Source: an uncultured Clostridia bacterium (lineage in GTDB: Bacteria; Bacillota; Clostridia; TANB77; CAG-508). Taken from it: 32,467 nucleotides of DNA. Positions 1 through 6,898 of this stretch are shown piece after piece. The position numbers and the translations under genes are program-made. The notes under the pieces are model-generated. The model was not told where the DNA came from and ran no database searches. It saw nothing but the letters and a program-made list of their open reading frames with translations. Position 1 is the first letter of the stretch. Every line of letters begins with the position of its first letter. Where the stretch lies: positions 1 to 32,467 of the forward strand of contig CANQKT010000044.1 of assembly GCA_947624525.1 (NCBI GenBank), read 5' to 3'.

Positions 1-77
1 AAACATAAATAAATTTTTCATATTTATGTTTTATATCATAAGAAGTTTAAAGTTTACACAAACTTTACGATACTCTC

Positions 78-302
78 TCAAAAATCAAATAAATTTGAAG
101 CATAGAAATCTTTTAAGGATATTTTTAGTGACTTACAAATTTGATATATAACACTTGAACTAGGGTTATCAACTTTGCAATTTACTATATCTCTTAAAGT
201 AGATGGAGGTATAGTTGATGTTTCAGATAATTTATTAACTGTTATATTTCTTTCAGCACATAATTCTTCAATTCTCATACTTACAGCTTTTTTGAATAGC
301 AT
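78..302 (-). CDS. small XRE-family helix-turn-helix regulator
   Basis: A 74-residue protein that is almost entirely one Cro/CI-type helix-turn-helix domain: an ELCAERNITVNKLSETS segment, the turn IPPSTLRDIV (recognition helix), then a C-terminal helix typical of short clostridial repressors. An AGGTAGGT ribosome binding site sits about eight bases upstream of the ATG at 302. A start eight codons later (MRIEEL) is also possible and would match the usual family start. A perfect 12-bp palindrome at 357-368 lies upstream and overlaps a divergent promoter, a likely operator. The family acts as DNA-binding repressors in mobile elements; the targets here are inferred. Confidence 0.75.
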   Translation of the reverse strand: MLFKKAVSMRIEELCAERNITVNKLSETSTIPPSTLRDIVNCKVDNPSSSVIYQICKSLKISLKDFYASNLFDF

Positions 303-356
303 AATAATTACCTACCTTTCATTGAGTATTTTAATAGATAAATCAATAGAATATAC

Positions 357-368
357 ACGGATATCCGT
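357..368. promoter_or_regulatory. 12-bp perfect palindrome, candidate operator
   Basis: ACGGATATCCGT is a perfect palindrome between the XRE gene at 78-302 and the rightward promoter at 368-396, touching that promoter's -35 hexamer. This is the usual place for a small repressor to bind and control itself and a divergent transcript. Confidence 0.45.
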
Positions 369-396
369 TGACTTAAAAAAGAGATGATGTTATAAT
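368..396 (+). promoter_or_regulatory. sigma-A-type promoter (TTGACT-17-TATAAT)
   Basis: TTGACT at 368-373 and TATAAT at 391-396 with a 17-bp spacer. It points right, yet no plus-strand gene follows before 883. The first thing downstream is the terminator hairpin of the opposing gene. It may make a short or antisense RNA. Confidence 0.6.
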
Positions 397-418
397 ATTT
401 TTCAATCTAGCAAATAAA

Positions 419-444
419 AAGAATATGAATTCAATCATATTCTT
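419..444 (-). terminator. terminator of the XRE gene at 509-766
   Basis: Arms AAGAATATGA (419-428) and TCATATTCTT (435-444). Read on the minus strand the stem is followed by TTTTTATTTG, a normal intrinsic terminator for the gene ending at 509. Confidence 0.6.
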
Positions 445-508
445 CAGTATATTTGACTAAAAAAAATCATAAATGTATAATTTAGTAAATTGTAAAATTA
501 AATAATAA

Positions 509-766
509 TTAATCAAAGATGTTAGTTGCATTTTCAAATATTTGCTCATAAGTAATATCTAAAACTTTGCAAAAAGCGACAATTTCAAAGTCTTTAAGCA
601 ATAATTTTTCATTTTCAATTAAAGAAATGTCAGAATGATATATATCTATGCCCAAAAGAGCTATTTTATCAGAAAGTTGCCTTTGAGTTAAATGACGCAA
701 TTCTCTATATTTTTTAATGTTTTTTCCTATAGCATTTGATTTTCCATTTAATTTTCTTATACGCAT
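509..766 (-). CDS. XRE-family helix-turn-helix repressor, copy 1
   Basis: An 85-residue protein. The HTH begins at IGKNIKKYRELRHLTQRQLS and continues with the family's SDISLIENEK recognition and turn segment. It is a clear paralogue of the protein at 2041-2298: shared IGKN.KKYR, YHSDI.LIE and KD.E..A..KV..I blocks, same length, same minus orientation, each divergent from plus-strand element genes. The ATG at 766 is preferred over the one at 787 because AAAGGA lies nine bases upstream of it. A TGAACTT-N6-AAGTTCA inverted repeat at 824-843 sits between this gene and the divergent operon at 883. Likely a repressor of that region; targets are inferred. Confidence 0.8.
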   Translation of the reverse strand: MRIRKLNGKSNAIGKNIKKYRELRHLTQRQLSDKIALLGIDIYHSDISLIENEKLLLKDFEIVAFCKVLDITYEQIFENATNIFD

Positions 767-823
767 ATTTTGTGTTCCTTTCAACATTAATTATTATTTT
801 ACTATTTTACAATATTTATTTAC

Positions 824-843
824 TGAACTTGGTAGGAAGTTCA
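824..843. promoter_or_regulatory. inverted repeat TGAACTT-N6-AAGTTCA, candidate operator
   Basis: Perfect 7-bp half sites separated by GGTAGG, placed in the divergent intergenic region between the XRE repressor (509-766) and the plus-strand operon starting at 883. Size and position fit a dimeric repressor operator. Confidence 0.55.
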
Positions 844-882
844 AAACAAGATAAAAAATAAAAACGGAGAGAAGAGGAAATA

Positions 883-1173
883 ATGAATGAAAAAACGGAA
901 GATTTAATAATAAAAATCTGCAATGAGCAGAATTATGATGCAATATTACGACAGCTTATAAAATCAGATGAAGAAAACAGCATAGAAAAAATATTGAATG
1001 AAATAAATAACAATAAAGATATTCCAAAAGAACAAAAACAAGGAATATATGAAGCTGTATTTGATTATATAAACAGGGCAAATGATAAGTTAATTAAGAA
1101 TATAAAAGAAATCTTTAAAAAGGGAGTAGAAGAAGGTTTAAAAAATAATAAAATTCGAAATACTATATTGTAA
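883..1173 (+). CDS. hypothetical 96-residue acidic/helical protein
   Basis: I do not recognise this protein. It is 96 residues, charged and predicted helical throughout (many E, K, N and I), with no membrane segment, signal peptide or cysteine cluster. A GAGAAGAGGAAAT ribosome binding site precedes the ATG. The next gene, the double-receiver protein, starts 15 bases after its stop, so the two are probably co-transcribed. Being the first gene after the operator at 824-843, it may be under control of the adjacent XRE repressor. A small partner of the receiver protein is possible but unsupported. Confidence 0.65.
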   Translation: MNEKTEDLIIKICNEQNYDAILRQLIKSDEENSIEKILNEINNNKDIPKEQKQGIYEAVFDYINRANDKLIKNIKEIFKKGVEEGLKNNKIRNTIL

Positions 1174-1188
1174 AAAGGGGGAAAACGA

Positions 1189-2007
1189 TTGAAAACAGTA
1201 GTAATAATTGATAACAATGAAGAACTCGTAAAGCAAGTGACAATGCTATTAAAAGAAACAATTGGAATAGAAGTAATAGGAACTGCAACAAATGGAGAGG
1301 AAGGTTTAATTTTAGTACGAAGGACAAGACCAGATATAGTAATTACAGATATAAAAATGCCAGAAATGAATGGAACAGAGTTAATTAGACATATAGCTGG
1401 TGAAAAAATGAATTATTTACCACACTTTATTGTAATGACAACTCAAGAAGCTAGTACAATAGCAGAGTTAAGAGAATTGCCAATTAGAAGAATATTTAAC
1501 AAACCATTTGCAATCAAAGAACTTGTAAATGAGGTTGTGAAAATACAAGAAGATGAGAAAGTAAGAGTTATTATTGCAGATGATGATATAGAATTTTGTA
1601 AAAAGTTAAAATATGATTTAGATCAATATGAAGACATAGAAGTATTAGGAATTGCCAATAATGATGAAGAAGAAATATCACTAATAGAAAAATTAAAGCC
1701 TGATATTGTAATTACAGATTTATTAAGAAATGGAAAAATAATGCCAGAACAAATTATTGAACAATTTAAAACGCAAAGTTTTTTAGTTGTATCATATTCT
1801 CCTTATGCGACTCCAGAAACACGAGAAAATGTTGTATGGAGTGTGCATAAATATGAAATAGAAAACAATATTACAGAATTGGTATTTGAATTGAAAAAAG
1901 CAAAAGAGAATATGGTTAGGTTAAAACTTGAAGATACTATAAATATAAAAGAAAAACAGCAAGAAAAGGGAATATGGGAGAGAGTAAAAAAATTTTTTGC
2001 AAAATAA
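1189..2007 (+). CDS. tandem receiver-domain (REC-REC) protein without output domain
   Basis: Two CheY-like receiver domains in 272 residues. REC1 (about 1-120) has acidic residue D8, phospho-acceptor D54 in VITDIKMPEMNG, T84/T85 and K105 in FNKPF. REC2 (about 124-245) has the ADDD triad at 130-133, phospho-acceptor D177 in VITDLL, S202/S204 and possibly K221. The C-terminal 30 residues are basic and helical with no DNA-binding domain. REC2's opening (VRVIIADDD) and its EVLGIA segment resemble Spo0A-type receivers. REC1 has DNN where the family has an acidic pair, so its metal site is weakened. The start is a TTG after AAAGGGGGAAAACGA. Inference: a phosphoryl acceptor or adaptor tapping a histidine kinase or phosphorelay rather than a transcription factor itself. 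Confidence 0.85.
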   Translation: MKTVVIIDNNEELVKQVTMLLKETIGIEVIGTATNGEEGLILVRRTRPDIVITDIKMPEMNGTELIRHIAGEKMNYLPHFIVMTTQEASTIAELRELPIRRIFNKPFAIKELVNEVVKIQEDEKVRVIIADDDIEFCKKLKYDLDQYEDIEVLGIANNDEEEISLIEKLKPDIVITDLLRNGKIMPEQIIEQFKTQSFLVVSYSPYATPETRENVVWSVHKYEIENNITELVFELKKAKENMVRLKLEDTINIKEKQQEKGIWERVKKFFAK

Positions 2008-2040
2008 AAGAGCCAATAAATTTTAGCATCTATTGACTCA

Positions 2041-2298
2041 CTAATTTAATTCTTTTTCAGTACCTTCATATATTTTATCTAAAGAAATACCAAAGACTTT
2101 AGCTAAAGCAAGTGCTTCATAATCTTTGACAATTCTTTTGCCATATTCAATTAAGTATATGTCAGAATGGTATAGATTTAATCCATATAAATCAAGTTTA
2201 TTACAAAGTTCTTGTTGAGAGAGTTTAGCTTTTAATCTATATTTCTTTACATTTTTACCAATTACATTCAATTTTGAATTAATTCTTTTAGTTCTCAA
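2041..2298 (-). CDS. XRE-family helix-turn-helix repressor, copy 2
   Basis: An 85-residue paralogue of the protein at 509-766, with HTH from IGKNVKKYRLKAKLSQQEL through YHSDIYLIEYGKR. It ends 33 bases after the convergent REC-REC gene. The start appears to be TTG at 2298, with AAAGGA about 11 bases upstream; no better ATG is in frame. A long inverted repeat at 2351-2381 lies just upstream and is the likely operator. Its half site (GACTTG) shares the ACTT core with the operator next to the other paralogue, so cross-regulation is possible (inference). Confidence 0.8.
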   Translation of the reverse strand: MRTKRINSKLNVIGKNVKKYRLKAKLSQQELCNKLDLYGLNLYHSDIYLIEYGKRIVKDYEALALAKVFGISLDKIYEGTEKELN

Positions 2299-2553
2299 GA
2301 TAAAAACATCCTTTCAAGTTATATTTCTCTAATTTTAATATAAAATATGCCCAGACTTGAACGAATATCGTGCAAGTCTGGTATTATAAAGAATTAAATA
2401 AAAAATGTCAAAAAAACAGCTTGATTTTATTAATTTTTAGTGCTATATATAGGTTATTATAATATGAATTCATATATTATAATTATTTTTTGTTGAATGT
2501 AGGTACAATTCTTTTTGTATCTGCATTTTTTATAGGTATGAAAAGCTTTAAAC
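2299..2553. other. gene-poor stretch with an AT-rich palindrome and ORF remnant
   Basis: Besides the operator at 2351-2381 this stretch holds an imperfect AT-rich palindrome centred near 2467 (core ATATGAATTCATAT). An open frame of about 42 codons starts at a TTG near 2492 and begins with a hydrophobic segment (GTILFVSAFFIG). It lacks a ribosome binding site and looks like a fragment of a lost membrane-protein gene. No intact gene is seen. Confidence 0.4.
2351..2381. promoter_or_regulatory. nested inverted repeat upstream of XRE copy 2, candidate operator
   Basis: Outer arms CCAGACTTG (2351-2359) and CAAGTCTGG (2373-2381) enclose a second palindrome ACGA-ATA-TCGT (2361-2371). Only one A/G pair breaks the symmetry. 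No T-run follows on either strand, so it is not an intrinsic terminator. Confidence 0.5.
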
Positions 2554-2582
2554 TTGAAAAAGTAGACATAATCTGCTATAAT
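2554..2582 (+). promoter_or_regulatory. sigma-A-type promoter (TTGAAA-17-TATAAT)
   Basis: TTGAAA at 2554-2559 and TATAAT at 2577-2582 with a 17-bp spacer, about 80 bases upstream of the alpha-CTD-like gene. Probably drives that gene and perhaps 3183-3482. Confidence 0.65.
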
Positions 2583-2665
2583 TATGGCATAAGTAGGAAA
2601 TTCTTACGGAACACCTATTAAAATATGTATATTGAAATCTTATATATATATGCGAGGAGGATAAC

Positions 2666-3121
2666 ATGAATAATAAGTTTGAGGCGATGATAATTACAGG
2701 AAGACTGGAAATTCAGCTACAGGAACAAAAAAAGGCACTAGAGGAAATAAGAAATCTGCAAATGTGTATTGCAAATGATAATTTCAAAGATTCTGCAATT
2801 ATATTGGGGAGGCTTTTTGAACTGGCTAGTGAAGTCAATCAAAATGCAATTGAAAATATTAATATTCTCTCTGAATTTTGTATGAAGGAAGAGGAAATGT
2901 TAAATGAGAGTAACCCAGCTTTCAATATAAAAATTAAAGATATGGGCTTTTCATCTCGTGTATTCAACTGTTTAGATCGTGCTGATATAAAAACAGTAGC
3001 TTCAATTGTAGCACTGGCTAAAGAAGGAAGATTAGAATATGTTCGCAATTTAGGTGTTAGGGCTTATTCAGAAATAGCGGAAAAACTTAAAGAATATGGA
3101 ATTAAACTTGAAGAGTACTAA
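2666..3121 (+). CDS. free-standing RNA polymerase alpha-CTD-like protein
   Basis: A 151-residue protein whose second half (about 85-148) reads as an RNA polymerase alpha-subunit C-terminal domain: IKDMGFSSRVFNCLDRADI, then a helix, then the RNLG hairpin followed by a helix (YSEIAEKLKEYGI). Residues matching E. coli alpha R265, N268 and C269 are kept (R98, N101, C102). K298-S299 are changed (R132-A133). The N-terminal 80 residues are a helical, probably oligomeric segment unrelated to the alpha N-terminal domain, so it cannot assemble polymerase by the normal route. An AGGAGG site precedes the ATG. Inference: it binds UP-element DNA or sigma region 4 or a regulator in place of the host alpha-CTD, suggesting transcription take-over by the element. 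Confidence 0.75.
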   Translation: MNNKFEAMIITGRLEIQLQEQKKALEEIRNLQMCIANDNFKDSAIILGRLFELASEVNQNAIENINILSEFCMKEEEMLNESNPAFNIKIKDMGFSSRVFNCLDRADIKTVASIVALAKEGRLEYVRNLGVRAYSEIAEKLKEYGIKLEEY

Positions 3122-3182
3122 TTAAATCTCTTGTTATATACTGAGGTTTCAAAGGGGTATTCAATTTTAGGATGGTGTAATA

Positions 3183-3482
3183 ATGAATTTTATAGATAAT
3201 ATGACCAATGAGAAATTATTTGATTTTGTGGAAAAATACATAGTAGATAAAATAACCCAAAATTCAAAAATAGTAAGGTATTCTTATTATGAGTTAAAGG
3301 TAAAATTAGATCTTAATGAAAAAGTGTTAGATAAATTTCTTAAATATAGTAAAATAATTTTAGATGGATTAGGTTATCAAGTATTTTTCACAGGTGCAAG
3401 GTTTAAATTTGAAAATGCAGACCGAGTGGTTGAAAGTAATGAGTTTATGATTGCGATAAAAGAAGAAAACGAAGACTGTTAA
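3183..3482 (+). CDS. hypothetical 99-residue protein
   Basis: Not recognised. It is 99 residues, mixed helix and strand, without membrane segments. The YELKVKLDLNEKVLDKFLKY segment followed by FFTGARFKFE has the look of a small winged-helix fold, but that is only an impression. The ATG at 3183 follows GGATGGTG and lies 62 bases after the alpha-CTD-like gene, so co-transcription is likely. A plain start in a purely accessory region, with no sign of truncation. Confidence 0.55.
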   Translation: MNFIDNMTNEKLFDFVEKYIVDKITQNSKIVRYSYYELKVKLDLNEKVLDKFLKYSKIILDGLGYQVFFTGARFKFENADRVVESNEFMIAIKEENEDC

Positions 3483-3636
3483 ATAAGAAAATATAATTTT
3501 ATTAATTATTCATTTTAACATTATTAAACAACGTTACCATCTAGGTGGTAGAAAAAATAATAATCAAAATTCTTCTAAAAAGAATATTGCTTTTTTGAAA
3601 TTTTATTGTTACAATTCATTTAGGAAAATAGACTAA

Positions 3637-4161
3637 CTATATGAAATTAAAAAGAATATAAAAAGTAAGTTCTTTAATAATTGGCAGCATATAGATTTAG
3701 GTGAAGAAAGTATAAAAGAACATTTTGATAATTGTAAATTTAATTTTGATATTGATAAAAGCACACGAGAGATATTATTGAATTATTATAAATATAGACC
3801 TTTCAATAATGAAATGATTGAGTTGATGAATAAATTAAAACATAATAACTATAAGATTTTTATATTATCAAATAATAATAAGGAAACTTGTGAATATTTA
3901 AAACAATTGCCCATGTTTGAGCGTATAGATGGTTGGATTGTATCTTGTGATTATCATATCGTAAAACCTAACAAGGAAATATATGTGAAATTATTTAATA
4001 CTTTTAATATCAAGCCAGATGAATGTTTTTTCATAGATGATAATAAGAAAAATGTAGAGATTGGGGTAATGCTTGGAATGCAGGGTTTTACCTTTAAATA
4101 TAGTAATAATAATATAGATGAGTTAATAAGCTATATGAAACAAAATAATATAGTTTTATAA
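3637..4161 (+). pseudogene. HAD-superfamily hydrolase, 5'-truncated
   Basis: The frame from 3637 to 4161 reads as the cap and core of a subfamily IA haloacid-dehalogenase-like hydrolase. Motif II is FILSNNN, a lysine lies in IVKPNKEIY (motif III), and motif IV is CFFIDDNKKNVE. The first motif (DxD nucleophile in FDxDGVL) is absent. The frame opens right after a TAA at 3634 with no start codon or ribosome binding site, and no N-terminal piece is found in other frames between 3483 and 3640. A TTG at 3778 opens a 127-codon frame but would drop the cap as well. Without the nucleophile aspartate it cannot be catalytic. Most likely a decayed cargo gene. Confidence 0.65.
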
Positions 4162-4181
4162 ATACAAAGGAGGAATTTTTA

Positions 4182-5027
4182 ATGGGGAAAAAGTTTAAAT
4201 CAAGCGGTTTTACACAAGCAGGTACAAATCACGGAAGTGATGAAAGAAATAATCAAGATGCAACAGCATCTGGTAGCAATGCTAGGTTTGAGGTAATAGT
4301 GTTAGCTGATGGAGTATCAAGTTGTAAAAAAGGTGGAGAAGGTGCAAGAATTACAGCAGAAACAATAAAAAATTGGTTTTTAGATATGGGCGAAAGACTA
4401 ATGGATATATCAGATGAAGAAAGAAAAGATGTTATTTCTTCAGTAATGACTTCTGCACTAGAAAAACAAGCAAGACAGGATGGATTAGATATAAAAGAAT
4501 ACTCTAGTACACTAGCAACAATTTTAATAGATAAGAAATTAAAAAGAACAATGTATGCTAGTGTAGGAGATAGTTTACTTTTAGGAATAGTAGGCGATAA
4601 AGTTAGTATTGTTGCAATGCCTGCAGATTCAAGAAATGGAATACCAACTACAACTGATCAAAGCAAATTTATCAAAACAGGAGTGTTAGAGGCTAAAAAT
4701 GGAGAATTAGTTGCAAGTTCATTTATAGCTTGTTCTGATGGAGCTTGGAAAGAATTATATCGTAGAAATAAACTAAGGTCAGAAGTTAAGGAAATGATAT
4801 TAGGTAGAGATTATTCTGACCTATCAGAATATTTAAAAAGTAGAAATACCTTTGATGATTGTACATTTATAACATTAGATACTGAAAGAGAAATTGAAAA
4901 GGGAGAACAAACACCATTAGAGGCAAAAAGGTCTGAAAAAGCACAATTGGAAGATGAGGCAAGAAAAATATCTAAAACAGAAAAAGCAATAGATAGAATT
5001 GAAACAAAGAAAGATTTATTAGAATAA
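4182..5027 (+). CDS. PP2C-family serine/threonine protein phosphatase (element copy)
   Basis: A 281-residue protein with all metal-binding motifs of a PP2C phosphatase: RNNQDA near 22-27, LADGVSS near 44-50, SVGDSLLLG near 127-135, ACSDGAWKEL near 186-195 and FDDCTF near 227-232. It lacks the DGMGG form seen in the host phosphatase at 21898. After the catalytic domain comes a charged tail of about 40 residues (LEDEARKISKTEKAIDRIE) that resembles the tail of the next protein. An AAAGGAGGA site precedes the ATG. First gene of a probable three-gene operon (4182-6732) ending at the terminator at 6738. It removes phosphate from Ser/Thr; no kinase partner lies in the element, so it may act on host kinase targets such as those of PrkC (inference). 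Confidence 0.85.
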   Translation: MGKKFKSSGFTQAGTNHGSDERNNQDATASGSNARFEVIVLADGVSSCKKGGEGARITAETIKNWFLDMGERLMDISDEERKDVISSVMTSALEKQARQDGLDIKEYSSTLATILIDKKLKRTMYASVGDSLLLGIVGDKVSIVAMPADSRNGIPTTTDQSKFIKTGVLEAKNGELVASSFIACSDGAWKELYRRNKLRSEVKEMILGRDYSDLSEYLKSRNTFDDCTFITLDTEREIEKGEQTPLEAKRSEKAQLEDEARKISKTEKAIDRIETKKDLLE

Positions 5028-5112
5028 AATAATTATATTTACTGTTGAAATATAAAAAATGTTATTATTTTTATAAATAAAAAATTTTTAAACAAAAGAT
5101 AGGGGGATTATA

Positions 5113-6114
5113 ATGGAATTATATGATGAAGAAAGCTATGCAAAAGTACAAAGCTTGGAAGAAGAACAAAAAAGGAAGGAAGCTAAAGGCAATTTATCTC
5201 CATATAAGGTAATTGCAAGAGATGCCTTAATGAGTTGGAATGGAATGTCAGAAGAAGAAGCAACAAAGGTTGTAAGAGAATCTACTAATGAACAACTTGA
5301 ATCTCAAGTATATGCTGAAGGCTCAATTGATTATGCTTTGAAAGGAATGCAAAAATTCGCTCAAAGTAACTTTCCAAAAATGTTTGGAGAGGAGCCTGAT
5401 ATACAACTTATATCAGATGAAAGATTACAACAATTAAAACAAGCTGTAATGGATGGACCAGCTGACGCGGATATATTTGCAACTGTAAAAGGAGCATTAC
5501 ATATACGCGTAAGTGGTGCTTTTGATTCAAGAGAAAATAAAGATGTAACAAATGAATTTATTTTAGATGTATTATCAAGTGTTCACGATGGTTGGGTTAA
5601 AGATAATCAAAAGAAATTTTTTGCAAGAGATAAAAAGTATCAACATATGCCAATAGAATTAATAGGATGGGATGAAGCAAAAAGTGATTTGTTATTCGTA
5701 GGTCCAATTTTATCAGCTATGGGCATAGAATATGATATGGAAAAATTGGAATCAGCATATGATAACAGAGTAAAGGATTTCTTTAAGAATAGAGGTATAA
5801 GAGAAATTGATGATTTACAAGGAAAGATTGTAAGAGGTGCATCTTTTTATCCTGCATTAGAAGGACAAGATGATGTTATTCAAGCATTACAAGATCCACA
5901 ATTTGTTTCAGAAAGTGTTATTCCATCAATTAAATCAAAAGGCATTGGTGCAGATAAAAGTGCTATGAGTAGAATTGATAGATGGAAAGAAAGAGGATCA
6001 AAATTACAAACTGCAAAAGCAAGAAAACAAGAGTTAGAACAAAAGGCACGAACAATAGGCGAAGCTGAAAGATTGATTGACGAAAAGGAAAATGAAACAA
6101 AAAATATAGATTAA
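5113..6114 (+). CDS. conserved-looking 333-residue cytoplasmic protein, unknown function
   Basis: I cannot assign a family. It is soluble and acidic, without signal peptide or membrane helix. The segment ARDALMSWNGMSEEEATKVV followed by LESQVYAEGSIDYALKGM looks like a compact helical domain (about 35-80). A middle mixed domain contains DVLSSVHDGWVKDNQKKFFA. The final 40 residues form a charged helix (KQELEQKARTIGEAERLIDE) that aligns with the tail of the PP2C protein encoded just upstream. That shared tail and the operon spacing (85 bases after, 15 bases before) suggest the three proteins work together, perhaps through a coiled coil. AGGGGG precedes the ATG. Confidence 0.75.
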   Translation: MELYDEESYAKVQSLEEEQKRKEAKGNLSPYKVIARDALMSWNGMSEEEATKVVRESTNEQLESQVYAEGSIDYALKGMQKFAQSNFPKMFGEEPDIQLISDERLQQLKQAVMDGPADADIFATVKGALHIRVSGAFDSRENKDVTNEFILDVLSSVHDGWVKDNQKKFFARDKKYQHMPIELIGWDEAKSDLLFVGPILSAMGIEYDMEKLESAYDNRVKDFFKNRGIREIDDLQGKIVRGASFYPALEGQDDVIQALQDPQFVSESVIPSIKSKGIGADKSAMSRIDRWKERGSKLQTAKARKQELEQKARTIGEAERLIDEKENETKNID

Positions 6115-6129
6115 AATGAGGGGATACCA

Positions 6130-6732
6130 ATGAAAAATAATAGTAATGAAAATTCATTAATAAAAGTTAATGAAAATAGTTTTTTTTATAAAATTAAAAA
6201 TTTCTTTAGAAATTTATTTGGTAAAAAAGAAAGTAATATTACTCCAATTGAAAATCAAGTATTAAAAACACAAGAGATAACTAATAACAAGAGGGATAGT
6301 TTTAGAGAAACAGTTACTAACATTGAAAATGATGAAACAAGATTGTTAAAACTTCAAAAACAATTTGATAACGGAGAAATAACAGAAGAAGAACTAACTC
6401 AAAAACAAATAGAAGATTTAGAAAATTTATACAATAAGCAAATAGAAGAATTGCAAAAATCTAATGAATTAAGAAAAGAAAAAATAAAGAATAGTAAATA
6501 TGGAAGTCAATTCTTTGATAAAATAAAAGCAATAGAAACAGATGAAACAAGATTACTAAAATTACAAAAAAGTTACGAAAGTGGAGAAGTTAAAGAAGAA
6601 GATTTAACAGATGAACAAGTCAATAAATTATTAGAATTATATCAAGACCAAATTGATGGATTAAGAATATCTAACGAAAGAAGAAAACAGAAATTATTAG
6701 AATATAGAGAAAAAATGAAAAAGGCAATATAG
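6130..6732 (+). CDS. coiled-coil protein with two 70-residue repeats
   Basis: A 200-residue charged protein. Residues 1-64 hold a short aromatic/basic patch (FFYKIKNFFRNLFGKKE) that could be an amphipathic membrane-binding helix. Residues 65-134 and 135-198 are an internal duplication: each opens I-E-x-D-ETRLLKLQK, has GE(I/V).EE(E/D)LT, then LY..QI..L..SNE.RK.K. The duplication is diverged at the DNA level, so it is not recent. No enzyme motif is present. GAGGGG precedes the ATG 15 bases after the previous gene, so this is the last gene of the PP2C operon. A scaffold role is plausible but is only inferred. Confidence 0.75.
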   Translation: MKNNSNENSLIKVNENSFFYKIKNFFRNLFGKKESNITPIENQVLKTQEITNNKRDSFRETVTNIENDETRLLKLQKQFDNGEITEEELTQKQIEDLENLYNKQIEELQKSNELRKEKIKNSKYGSQFFDKIKAIETDETRLLKLQKSYESGEVKEEDLTDEQVNKLLELYQDQIDGLRISNERRKQKLLEYREKMKKAI

Positions 6733-6737
6733 CTAGA

Positions 6738-6766
6738 AAATAAGGTTTTTTAAACCTTATTTTTTT
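6738..6766 (+). terminator. intrinsic terminator of the PP2C operon
   Basis: Perfect 11-bp stem AAATAAGGTTT / AAACCTTATTT with a three-base loop, followed by T's, six bases after the stop of the coiled-coil gene. Confidence 0.85.
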
Positions 6767-6773
6767 ACCGATT

Positions 6774-6802
6774 TTGACAAATTTACATAATTATGGTATA
6801 AT
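6774..6802 (+). promoter_or_regulatory. consensus sigma-A promoter with extended -10
   Basis: TTGACA at 6774-6779, 17-bp spacer, TGG then TATAAT at 6797-6802: full consensus with a TGn extension. It should be strong and constitutive. It serves the GC-richer two-gene cassette at 6899-8161. The leader contains a small hairpin ACACC-TTGA-GGTGT at 6850-6863. Confidence 0.85.
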
Positions 6803-6898
6803 AAATAGACAAGCCAAGTGCTTTTTATATAGAGTTAATATCCGTTATTACACCTTGAGGTGTTCACATATAAAAAAATAATTTTTGGAGGTATTACT

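Noticed and set aside
78..787. Toxin-antitoxin pair formed by the XRE proteins
   Set aside because: No small toxin gene is paired with either repressor; each stands alone beside an operator.
2839..3048. Minus-strand frame opposite the alpha-CTD-like gene
   Set aside because: No ribosome binding site or family pattern; it is a shadow of the plus-strand gene. The same holds for other antisense frames, for example 14298-14522, 24944-25309 and 31165-31479.
3778..4161. Intact HAD hydrolase starting at TTG 3778
   Set aside because: The family frame continues upstream to a stop at 3634 without the DxD motif, so it is a truncated gene, not a short intact one.
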